Assembly: GCA_003661185.1 (NCBI GenBank)
Contig: QMVQ01000024.1
Span: 1-13,304, forward strand
Length of the DNA: 13,304 nucleotides
Direction: 5' to 3'
From: Candidatus Alkanophagales archaeon
GTDB taxonomy: Archaea > Halobacteriota > Syntropharchaeia > Alkanophagales > B39-G2
Shown here: in pieces, positions 1 through 6,215 of the stretch
Position numbering within the stretch: the stretch's first letter is position 1
Layout of the letters: each line of letters begins with the position of its first letter
The notes under the pieces: generated by a model
What the model was told of the DNA's origin: nothing
Databases searched by the model: none
Seen by the model: only the letters and a program-made list of their open reading frames with translations
Translations under genes and position numbers: made by a program

Positions 1-160
1 ATTTTTACTCATTATTTATTAACATTTCGCTCATCTTAAAGGGAAAGCACGACGCTCTTGCGAAGTCTTAAGGCGCTAAACGCATCGCCACGCAGACGAG
101 CGACCCGTATGAGCTAAGCACGTGGGAAAAAACGACGCATGGAAAGTAAAGCATAACGCA

Positions 161-170
161 AATTTACATA
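161..170 (+). promoter_or_regulatory. Possible TATA box for aroA
   Basis: An A/T-rich TATA-like stretch (AATTTACATA) lies about 28 bp, centre to codon, upstream of the aroA ATG at 194. That is the spacing expected for a nearly leaderless archaeal transcript, and no good Shine-Dalgarno sequence precedes the ATG. The rest of positions 1-193 shows no convincing gene. A minus-strand ATG at 10-12 could begin a gene leaving the left edge, but only four codons are visible, so I do not call it. Confidence 0.35.
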
Positions 171-193
171 CACGTCGAACAAATGAATAGCAG

Positions 194-1498
194 ATGAAAG
201 CAGTAATCCGCAGCTCAGAGGTAAAAGGGGAGGTGTTTGCGCCGCCGTCTAAGAGTTATACGCATCGAGCGATAGCGGTTGCTGCGTTCTCTGAGAGATG
301 TGAAATTCTTTTTCCACTGCTCTCCGGCGATACGAGAGCAACAATAAACGCTGCTGCTGCGTTCGGTGCCGCCTTGGAGCTTAAAGGCTCAGATAAGCTT
401 GTCGTCCGTGGCACGCAGCCGAAGACGCCCGACGACGTGGTAAACGCTGAAAATTCTGGAACGACGCTTAGGATATTCACGGCTGTAGCCGCTCTCTGCG
501 ACGGGATAACCGTTTTGACTGGAGATGCGTCGCTGCGGCGCCGCCCGAACTTGCCGCTGTTAAAATCGCTAAACGAGCTCGGTGCCAAAGCGCTCTCGAC
601 GAAGGGCGACGGCACCGCTCCTTTAATAGTCAAAGGTAGGCTTAAAGGCGGATGCACCGAAATAGATGCAAGTATCAGTTCGCAGTTCGTCTCCGCCCTC
701 CTCATTGCGGCGCCGCTCGCTGAAAACCCTGTGAAAATCATCGTCAGCAGGCTAAGTTCTGAGCCCTATGTGAACATCACGCTTGACATCTTGAAAAGGG
801 CAGGCGTAGCCGTGCGCCGTAAAAAGCACGAAAGAAAAGAAATATTCGAGGTCGAGCCGCAGAGCTACGACCTTCGCCGCTTCACGGTGCCAGGTGATTT
901 CTCTTCCGCCGCCTTCATACTTGCGGCTGCCGTCGTGAGCTCGGCAAAAGGCAGCGTTGGTGAGGTCTACGTTAAGAACCTGTTCCCGTCGGCGCAAGGC
1001 GACGTGAAAATTTTGGATATCTTAAAAAAGATGGGCGCAGACGTCCAATGGGACGAGGAAAAGGGTGTCGTGTGCATAAAGGGCGTGGGACGGCTGAGAG
1101 GCGTCAGAGTGGATGCAAGGGATATTCCGGATTTAGTGCCAACGGTTGCGGTTTTAGGCACTGTCGCCGAGGGCATTACTGAAATAACAAACGCCGCGCA
1201 CCTGCGGCATAAGGAGACGGACAGGCTAAAAGCAACAGCGGAGGAACTTTCAAAGCTGGGCGCAAAGATAAAAGAGAAGGAAGACGGGCTGGTCATTGAG
1301 GGTAGCACTCATGCGGCGCTTCACGGCACCGTCGTTGATTCAAGAGGCGACCATAGAATCGCAATGGCGTTAGCCATCGCAGGACTCGCCGCCGACGGCG
1401 TTACTGTAATTGAAGGCGCCGAATGCGTTTCTATTTCTTATCCTTCGTTCTTTGAGGAGTTGAAAAAATTAGGAGTAGAATTAGAGCTGTTAGGATGA
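194..1498 (+). CDS. aroA: 3-phosphoshikimate 1-carboxyvinyltransferase (EPSP synthase)
   Basis: This cytosolic enzyme joins phosphoenolpyruvate to shikimate-3-phosphate, the sixth step of the shikimate pathway. The 434-aa length is normal for the family. Visible motifs include the substrate-binding K20-S21-x-x-x-R25 near the N-terminus, N87-S-G-T-T91 followed by R93 (first family signature), and the S-S-Q-F segment at 162-165. D313 in a D-I-P-D-L-V-P context is the expected catalytic Asp. K340-E-T-D-R344 (second signature) and D386-H-R388 near the C-terminus are also present. The ATG at 194 puts the conserved N-terminal strand about where it should be; another ATG at 183 is followed at once by a stop. 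The 3' end overlaps the converging ArsR-like gene by 9 bp. aroE, another gene of the pathway, lies farther along on the same strand (8828-9682), but the two are not in one operon. Function is secure. Confidence 0.97.
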   Translation: MKAVIRSSEVKGEVFAPPSKSYTHRAIAVAAFSERCEILFPLLSGDTRATINAAAAFGAALELKGSDKLVVRGTQPKTPDDVVNAENSGTTLRIFTAVAALCDGITVLTGDASLRRRPNLPLLKSLNELGAKALSTKGDGTAPLIVKGRLKGGCTEIDASISSQFVSALLIAAPLAENPVKIIVSRLSSEPYVNITLDILKRAGVAVRRKKHERKEIFEVEPQSYDLRRFTVPGDFSSAAFILAAAVVSSAKGSVGEVYVKNLFPSAQGDVKILDILKKMGADVQWDEEKGVVCIKGVGRLRGVRVDARDIPDLVPTVAVLGTVAEGITEITNAAHLRHKETDRLKATAEELSKLGAKIKEKEDGLVIEGSTHAALHGTVVDSRGDHRIAMALAIAGLAADGVTVIEGAECVSISYPSFFEELKKLGVELELLG

Positions 1499-1807
1499 TG
1501 AGAAGTTAGGAATTTCCGAAATGCGATTCTTCAGCTCTGAGATGACTTTACCGACCTTATCTGTCACCTTATACTTCCGTAAGGCTTTGCCTTTCGACTT
1601 CGGCTCGTAGGATATTTCATAAGCACTCTCCAAGAAACCGCATTCCTCCAGCGTTAAGAGATGGTATGAAACAAGCCGCCGGTCCTCCTGTATCCTATTG
1701 CTTATCTCGCTTATGTGTAAAGAATCGTTCATCAGGAGCTCTATGATTTTATACCTAATAGGATGCAGCAGCACATGCGCATCCCTCAACAGCTCCTCTG
1801 TTTCCAT
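1490..1807 (-). CDS. ArsR-like winged-helix transcriptional regulator
   Basis: A 105-aa protein with a single winged helix-turn-helix fold. The N-terminal segment L-H-P-I-R-Y-K-I (residues 14-21) is the typical first helix of ArsR/HTH_20 regulators. The helix-turn-helix spans about 31-58 (I-S-E-I-S near 32-36; R-L-V-S-Y-H-L as recognition helix; L-E-E-C-G-F-L-E leading to the wing), and the basic wing hairpin is near 68-82. There is no obvious metal-binding cysteine cluster: the only Cys is C56. The effector is therefore not predictable. It lies 74 bp downstream of the transglutaminase-like gene on the same strand and has its own strong BRE/TATA promoter. It is thus either a separate unit or the last gene of the methyltransferase cluster, and a candidate local regulator (inference). 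The 3' end overlaps aroA by 9 bp in opposite orientation. Confidence 0.85.
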   Translation of the reverse strand: METEELLRDAHVLLHPIRYKIIELLMNDSLHISEISNRIQEDRRLVSYHLLTLEECGFLESAYEISYEPKSKGKALRKYKVTDKVGKVISELKNRISEIPNFSSS

Positions 1808-1835
1808 ATTATTTTTCTTTCAAACTCTTTATTCC

Positions 1836-1850
1836 TATATATACCTTTCT
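1836..1850 (-). promoter_or_regulatory. BRE/TATA promoter of the ArsR-like gene
   Basis: Read on the minus strand, AGAAAGG (BRE-like, 1844-1850) is followed by TATATATA (1836-1843). The TATA centre is about 33 bp from the ATG at 1807, so transcription would begin only about 7-8 nt before the start codon. This is one of the best archaeal core promoters in the window. Confidence 0.75.
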
Positions 1851-1881
1851 AATTTGTAAATGTTTCTGAGCTGCAGGCGCC

Positions 1882-2802
1882 TTAATATTCCACCTCAAAG
1901 GGTAGTCCGCTCACACTCCGCTTCTCTATGTCGACGCTGTATTTGGGCTCCTTAAAGACGAGCTGCGAAGAATCCCAATCTATGTCGTGGCGGAAGAACG
2001 GCATGTATTTGATGTCTCGGTAGTGCCCGACGAAGTGGAAGAAGAGCAGGTGCGCAAAGCTCTCGGCGTCCCGCCGCCCTAAAATCCTCTTGTAGTACTT
2101 GCATAGTTCGACGGTGCTCATCTCACGCAACGCCTCCATGTAAGGGCGAATATTCTTCATGCAAAACTCCTTCGTGAAGCCACGCTCTGCAAATCTCGCA
2201 TTTATCTCGTCGGCAGGCAGCACTGGCGTCTTCCCTATATGCCCAAGCCGCCACCACGGGCACAGCAGCAATAGGTCAGTCCGCCCGTTCCAGTTGTAGG
2301 GGAATGGCACTAATGCCTGATCGAAGCTCGTGTCGCATTGTATCCATTTCCTGTCTATGTAGGCGTCCACTGAGAAATGAATCGTCCAGCTTTGCTTTTT
2401 TGCCATTTCCTTGAAAATTTCCTCAGGAATTACGACCCTTATCAATTTTATTTTCGTCTTGTCGAGGCTGTATCTTGCGGGAATTCCGATGGAGCGCAGC
2501 AGCGCAATTTGTAAGCTCGCTTTGTTAAAGCAGTTCCCGCCGCCTTCCTCCAAAGTTTCAAGGGCGGACTTTGGCGGCTCCATCTCGAACTTTATCTTGT
2601 CAATCATGTAGTAGAAAATCATCATCGCCGCTTCTCTCGGATTTCTGGCGCCCTCCGTTATTTTTAGGGCTTCCTCCTTAATCCGGGGGTGATGAGCCTC
2701 GCAGAGCGGCGTCGGCGCAAGGAACGGCTGAAGCTCAGGGTCTTTTGGAACCTCCCACGGCACTTCCGGAATCTCAGGAACCTTAAACTCCTTAGTAGCC
2801 AT
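1882..2802 (-). CDS. Transglutaminase-like (papain-fold) domain protein
   Basis: A 306-aa protein with a transglutaminase-like core. G-G-G-N-C91-F-N-K-A supplies the presumed nucleophile, H142 in W-T-I-H-F-S-V-D-A-Y the His, and D157 in K-W-I-Q-C-D-T-S-F-D the acid (D161 is an alternative). The family comprises Cys proteases, peptide N-glycanases and transglutaminases; the substrate here is unknown. No signal peptide or membrane helix is seen, so it is probably cytosolic. The C-terminal third (about 200-306) is rich in His, Tyr and Phe and I do not recognise it. The start is the ATG at 2800-2802: AGGAGGT sits 7 nt upstream, whereas the in-frame GTG at 2809-2811 overlaps that Shine-Dalgarno. 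The ATG follows the stop of the upstream methyltransferase by 1 nt (TGAgATG), so the two are translationally coupled. This places the protein functionally beside corrinoid methyltransferases. Confidence 0.8.
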   Translation of the reverse strand: MATKEFKVPEIPEVPWEVPKDPELQPFLAPTPLCEAHHPRIKEEALKITEGARNPREAAMMIFYYMIDKIKFEMEPPKSALETLEEGGGNCFNKASLQIALLRSIGIPARYSLDKTKIKLIRVVIPEEIFKEMAKKQSWTIHFSVDAYIDRKWIQCDTSFDQALVPFPYNWNGRTDLLLLCPWWRLGHIGKTPVLPADEINARFAERGFTKEFCMKNIRPYMEALREMSTVELCKYYKRILGRRDAESFAHLLFFHFVGHYRDIKYMPFFRHDIDWDSSQLVFKEPKYSVDIEKRSVSGLPFEVEY

Positions 2803-2803
2803 C

Positions 2804-3901
2804 TCACGCACCTCCTAATATTTTCTCATCCAAAGGATAAGTGCCATATTTGCGTGCGGCGTTCACCATTGCCGCTATGTTCTCGTCAGGCGTCTCAAGG
2901 GAGAGCTCGCAACCGGGCGCTAGGATGAAGCCACCTCCCGGCGCCGCCTTTCTGATGGCGTCGAGACATTCCGCCTCCACCTCTTCGGGCGTGCCATAGA
3001 GCAACGTTCTTGTTTGGTCGACGCCACCTATTACCGGAGTCATGCGTCCATATTTGCGTTTCGCAAATGCGATGTCGTATTTAGAGCCCCGGTCCCAGAA
3101 GTTAATGCCGACGAAGGAATACAAAGGCGCTAGGATTTCAAGGAACGGTTCTCTGCCGCAGACGTGCCCCATGAGAACCATGAAATGCTTCACGCCCTCG
3201 ATGAGCTTGAGGTCGTAGGGCGTGCCGAACTCCATGTATTGCTCAAGTGTGTAAATATCGCGAGTCGCCCTCGTGCAGACCATATAACAGACGCAGATGC
3301 CGTTGTCATACAACGCCTTCGCCATTTCTATCATTGATTCCGTGAGAACCCTTAACGCTCGGTGCAGGAGGTCCGGCGCCCTTATCATGTCTATCGAAAC
3401 CCGGTCCAAGCCGCCGATCCACGATGCCAACGTTATTGGGCTCACGAGGAATCCTATTACAGGCACTGTTGACTCCACTTTATCAATGATGATGTCCTGC
3501 GCCTCCAGAACTAAAGGAATCCTTCCAGCTTCCTCCCACCACTCTGATGCAGAAATCTTGTCAATCTTCTCCCAGTCTTCAGGCTTTTTGACAGCATATT
3601 CGACGGTATAGGGCGTGGAAGTCTTCACGAACTTTGTTTTCGTGCCCCACGCCTCTGCAGCCATCGCAATATCCGACATCGGACACAAGAAATCAACGCC
3701 GAACTTTTCGTAAAAAACGAGCTGCCCTTTTGCGATAAGTTTCGCATCCAGCGCATATTTGTCAACAGCGACGCCCGCCATCCTCGCACCGATGGTCAGT
3801 GGTAAGCAGCCCACTGGCACCCTGTCAGGCTCGTCTAAGCCCATTGCCAGCATTACTCTATCCGCAGAGGTCATCTTCTCCTTTTTCACCTTCATATTCA
3901 T
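2804..3901 (-). CDS. UroD-family zinc methyltransferase, MtaA/MtbA-like (paralogue 1)
   Basis: A 365-aa member of the uroporphyrinogen decarboxylase superfamily. It carries the zinc ligand set of methylcobamide:CoM methyltransferases: H246-x-C248 in G-H-V-C-G and C331 in A-P-G-C-E-L. By analogy with MtaA/MtbA/CmuA, the zinc would activate a thiol for methyl exchange with a corrinoid protein. True HemE decarboxylases lack this Cys pair. Other family landmarks are an E-P-D-R-V-P segment near 24-29, a P-G-G-G-F near 321-325 and T-P-D-E-N-I near 337-342. It resembles its upstream neighbour through the whole length, so the two are tandem duplicates. Its ATG overlaps that gene's stop (ATGA, 3898-3901). 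An ATG two codons later (3895) has AAGGG about 6 nt upstream and is an alternative start. The thiol acceptor (CoM, tetrahydropterin or other) cannot be told from sequence. Confidence 0.88.
   Translation of the reverse strand: MNMKVKKEKMTSADRVMLAMGLDEPDRVPVGCLPLTIGARMAGVAVDKYALDAKLIAKGQLVFYEKFGVDFLCPMSDIAMAAEAWGTKTKFVKTSTPYTVEYAVKKPEDWEKIDKISASEWWEEAGRIPLVLEAQDIIIDKVESTVPVIGFLVSPITLASWIGGLDRVSIDMIRAPDLLHRALRVLTESMIEMAKALYDNGICVCYMVCTRATRDIYTLEQYMEFGTPYDLKLIEGVKHFMVLMGHVCGREPFLEILAPLYSFVGINFWDRGSKYDIAFAKRKYGRMTPVIGGVDQTRTLLYGTPEEVEAECLDAIRKAAPGGGFILAPGCELSLETPDENIAAMVNAARKYGTYPLDEKILGGA
2810..2816 (-). promoter_or_regulatory. Shine-Dalgarno deciding the transglutaminase-like start
   Basis: AGGAGGT on the minus strand lies inside the 3' end of the upstream methyltransferase gene, 7 nt before the ATG at 2802. 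Its position excludes the GTG at 2811 as a start and supports coupled translation. Confidence 0.8.
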
Positions 3902-4941
3902 CCCTTCACATATTTCCCATACTTCTCGGCGGCACGCACTACCGCCTTTATATTCTCAGGCGGCGCGATCGCAGGTAGCTCGCAGCCCGCAGAAAGTATG
4001 AACCTGCCTCCGGGCGCCGCATTCTTTATAGCATCGGCAGCCTCCCGCTCAACGTCCTCAGGCGTCCCCATGAGCAGCGTGCGGTTCTGGTCAACGCCGC
4101 CTATCACCGTAACCTCATATTCATTTTTCACGTCCTTTAGGCTGAATTTCGTGCCCCTGTCCCACCAGTTCACGCCCACTATTGGGTATTCCCTAATTAT
4201 AAGGCTAAGTAACGGCTCGACGCCGCAAACGTGGGCGACGATGGGCACTTTACGCTTGACGGCGTGGCTTAACACCTCTAAGTCGTAAGGCATGCCAAAC
4301 TCCGCATACTGCTCCTCCTTGAAGAGCTCCCGGCTCGCTCGTGTACAGACGAGCATGAAGTGCGTCACGCCTGCGTCTATTGAGGTCTCAATCCTTGCTT
4401 TCACGGCATCGGTCAGCGTCCTCAATCCTTTATGCAGCAAATCTGGATTTTTCTTCATGTCCACTACGACTCTTGAAAGGTCAGCAACCCAGCTCGCAAG
4501 CGTCAGCGGGCTTATGATGAAGCCCATTATCGGCACGCCTCTCAGACGCTCAGAGATTATTTCAACAGCGCCGAGATAGACACCACGGCGCCCAGCTCTT
4601 TTCGGGTCCGGCACCTCAATCTTTTCCCAGTCTTCAGCAGTCTTGACTGCATACTCCTCAGTCACGGGAAGTGTAAGCCCCTCATGGAACTTCGTCTTCG
4701 TGCCGAAGGCTTCCGCCGTCATACACACGTTCGTGCCCGGCGTGACGACGTCCGGCTTGTATTTTTCGAAGAAAGCAAGCTGCCCTCTTGCAAGCTTTTC
4801 GGCGTCTTTGGCATATTCCCGCATTCCCACGTTTATCTCCCTTGCACAAATCATTAACGCCATGAACATCACTGGGACTCTATCGGGCTCCTCGCCACGC
4901 AGCGCCGCCTCGAAACGCTCCATAGGCGTCATTTCAGACAT
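3898..4941 (-). CDS. UroD-family zinc methyltransferase, MtaA/MtbA-like (paralogue 2)
   Basis: A 347-aa paralogue of the next gene, first in the minus-strand cluster. Predicted zinc ligands are H237-x-C239 in A-H-V-C-G and C320 in S-A-G-C-E-L, matching the arrangement in MtbA/MtaA-type enzymes. E-P-D-R-V-P (18-23), V-C-T-R-A-S-R (198-204), W-W-D-R-G (259-263), G-G-V-D-Q-N-R-T (281-288) and P-P-E-N-I (327-331) recur in the partner with small changes. The predicted job is methyl transfer between a corrinoid protein, plausibly the one encoded divergently at 5040, and a thiol. The ATG at 4941 gives a normal N-terminus, but the only AGGAGG is 16 nt upstream, which is too far for ordinary use. A near-leaderless transcript is therefore likely. 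The stop overlaps the next start by 4 bp, so the genes form one operon. Confidence 0.88.
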   Translation of the reverse strand: MSEMTPMERFEAALRGEEPDRVPVMFMALMICAREINVGMREYAKDAEKLARGQLAFFEKYKPDVVTPGTNVCMTAEAFGTKTKFHEGLTLPVTEEYAVKTAEDWEKIEVPDPKRAGRRGVYLGAVEIISERLRGVPIMGFIISPLTLASWVADLSRVVVDMKKNPDLLHKGLRTLTDAVKARIETSIDAGVTHFMLVCTRASRELFKEEQYAEFGMPYDLEVLSHAVKRKVPIVAHVCGVEPLLSLIIREYPIVGVNWWDRGTKFSLKDVKNEYEVTVIGGVDQNRTLLMGTPEDVEREAADAIKNAAPGGRFILSAGCELPAIAPPENIKAVVRAAEKYGKYVKG

Positions 4942-5039
4942 ACTATTGTTTTCAACGCCTCCTAATTTAAGTATTATTGCTTAAAAAAGGAAGAGAAAAT
5001 TTTAAGTATTTTTGTTTGTAAATCGAGATAGGCGATATC
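4942..5039. promoter_or_regulatory. Divergent promoter region with repeated TTAAG half-sites
   Basis: This 98-bp A/T-rich spacer separates the minus-strand methyltransferase operon from the plus-strand corrinoid gene and must hold both promoters. A 14-bp sequence TTTAAGTATT(A/T)TTG occurs at 4966-4979 and again at 5001-5014 (13 of 14 identical). The first copy also forms an inverted repeat, TTAAG (4967-4971) with CTTAA (4980-4984). The second copy lies where the TATA box of the corrinoid gene would be expected (ATG at 5040). These may be core promoter elements, operator sites or both. AGGAGG on the minus strand is at 4958-4963. Confidence 0.6.
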
Positions 5040-5696
5040 ATGGCGAGGGATGAGATATTTGATGGTTTGGCGAAAGCTGTTTTGCTCGGCGACGACACCG
5101 TCGCTGAGGAGCTTACAAGAAAGGCGCTTTCTGAGGGCATTGCTCCTTACGAAATCATAGAGAAAGGCTTGTCCGAGGGCATGCGAGAGGTCGGGCGCAA
5201 GTATGAAGAGCGAGAGTATGCGCTTCCTGAGCTCATGCTCGCCGCCGAGGCTTTTTACACTGCGTTGAAAATTCTCGAGCCGGAGCTTAAGAAGGAGCGG
5301 AGGGAGAGGAAGACGCTCGGCAAGGTAGTTATCGGCGTCGTGCAGTTCGACGTGCACGACATCGGGAAAACGATTGTGCGGACGATGCTCGAAGCCAGTG
5401 GCTTTGAATGTGTGGACCTCGGCAGGGACGTGCCGACTGAGGATTTCGTGCAGACGGTGAGGGATGAGCATCCGGACATTTTAGGGCTTAGCGCCCTAAT
5501 GACGACGACAATGCCTGAGCAGCAGAGAGTCATCGAAGCACTAAAAGAGGCAGGGCTCCGGGACAGCGTTAAGGTTATGGTCGGCGGCGCCCCGGTGTCG
5601 AGAGAGTGGGCAGAGCGTATTGGAGCGGACGGATATGGCGAAGACGCCATTGATGCCGTTGTTGAGGCTAAAAAGCTTTTAGGCATCAGTGATTAA
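5040..5696 (+). CDS. Corrinoid-binding methyltransferase subunit (MtaC/MtbC/MttC-like)
   Basis: A 218-aa cobalamin-binding protein with the two-domain layout of methanogen corrinoid proteins. A helical cap domain (about 1-90) comes first, followed by a Rossmann-like B12 domain (about 94-216). D104-x-H106-x-x-G109 in F-D-V-H-D-I-G-K is the signature in which His serves as the lower axial cobalt ligand. S151-A-L and V181-G-G at the nucleotide-loop positions also fit. It would carry the methyl group between a substrate methyltransferase and an acceptor enzyme. The divergently transcribed UroD-type zinc enzymes are the obvious partners, but no MtaB, MtmB, MtbB or MttB gene is present. That leaves the methyl donor open. 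The ATG at 5040 has no good Shine-Dalgarno; a TATA-like stretch near 5001-5010 suggests a short leader. Length and motifs look intact. Confidence 0.92.
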   Translation: MARDEIFDGLAKAVLLGDDTVAEELTRKALSEGIAPYEIIEKGLSEGMREVGRKYEEREYALPELMLAAEAFYTALKILEPELKKERRERKTLGKVVIGVVQFDVHDIGKTIVRTMLEASGFECVDLGRDVPTEDFVQTVRDEHPDILGLSALMTTTMPEQQRVIEALKEAGLRDSVKVMVGGAPVSREWAERIGADGYGEDAIDAVVEAKKLLGISD

Positions 5697-5722
5697 TCTT
5701 TAGGTTGTTACCAGAATAATGA

Positions 5723-5738
5723 GCAAGAAAGCTCTTGC
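5723..5738 (+). repeat. Small hairpin after the corrinoid gene
   Basis: GCAAGA (5723-5728) and TCTTGC (5733-5738) form a 6-bp stem with an AAGC loop, followed by CCCTTTT. It lies 27 bp after the corrinoid stop and could aid termination. It is also close enough to the insertion element to belong to its left end. I cannot decide between these. Confidence 0.4.
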
Positions 5739-5770
5739 CCTTTTAGGGTTGAGATGAATTGCATCCCAGA

Positions 5771-5786
5771 CGAAAGATTTATATAA
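5771..5786 (+). promoter_or_regulatory. BRE/TATA promoter of the insertion element
   Basis: A BRE-like CGAAAGA (5771-5777) is followed by TTTATATAA (5778-5786). The TATA centre is about 26 bp before the tnpA ATG at 5808, predicting a leaderless mRNA. The promoter lies inside the element, so tnpA and tnpB carry their own transcription signal. Confidence 0.7.
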
Positions 5787-5807
5787 CATATACTATATAC
5801 TTTTTTG

Positions 5808-6214
5808 ATGAGAATAGAAAATCCCACCAAACAATATAAGTCAGATAACCACTTGGTGTATAGTTGTCAGTATCACGTTATATTCTGTCCAAAGTATAGA
5901 AGAGCTGTACTTAAAGGGAATGTAGCAAGAAGGCTTGGAGAACTAATTCTGGAGAAACAGGAAGAGTATGGATATAAACTTGATATGGAGGTTCTACCAG
6001 ATCATGTTCACCTACTGTTGGATGTAAATCCAAAGATATGTGTTTTCAGGGTTGTCAATAGGATCAAAGGTTATACATCTCGAATTCTTAGAAAAGAGTT
6101 TCCAGAACTAAGGAGTAGACTTCCAACTTTATGGACTCATTCAAAGTTTATACAGTAGGGGCTGTAACTCTCGAAGTTGTAAAGAAATATATTGAAGAAC
6201 AAAAGGGGAAATGA
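5808..6214 (+). pseudogene. tnpA: Y1 (HUH) transposase TnpA, frameshifted before the catalytic Tyr
   Basis: The first 116 codons encode a typical IS200/IS605 single-strand transposase: an N-terminal H-V-I-F-C-P-K-Y-R-R strand region (23-32), the metal-binding H66-V-H68 pair in P-D-H-V-H-L-L, and L-W-T-H-S near 108-112. The frame then meets TAG at 6156-6158. In the -1 frame the expected C-terminal helix continues, V-G-A-V-T-L-E-V-V-K-K-Y-I-E-E-Q-K-G-K, ending at TGA 6212-6214. The nucleophilic Tyr is the TAT at 6188-6190. About one (or four) nucleotides have been lost near 6150-6155, separating the HUH pair from the Tyr. There is no obvious slippery heptamer, so programmed frameshifting is unlikely and the protein should be inactive. 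The ATG at 5808 is preferred over the TTG just before it because it matches the leaderless promoter. Confidence 0.88.
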
Positions 6215-6215
6215 G

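Noticed and set aside
1-193. Gene fragment at the left edge
   Set aside because: All plus-strand frames stop early and a possible minus-strand start at 10-12 shows only four codons, which is not enough to support a call.
256-1308. Long minus-strand frames inside aroA
   Set aside because: They are antisense shadows of a well-conserved gene, with low-complexity Ser/Ala/Pro-rich translations and no motifs.
2804-4941. Both UroD-family genes as HemE (uroporphyrinogen decarboxylase)
   Set aside because: Both carry the H-x-C...C zinc ligands of MtaA/MtbA-type methyltransferases, which HemE lacks, and they lie beside a corrinoid protein.
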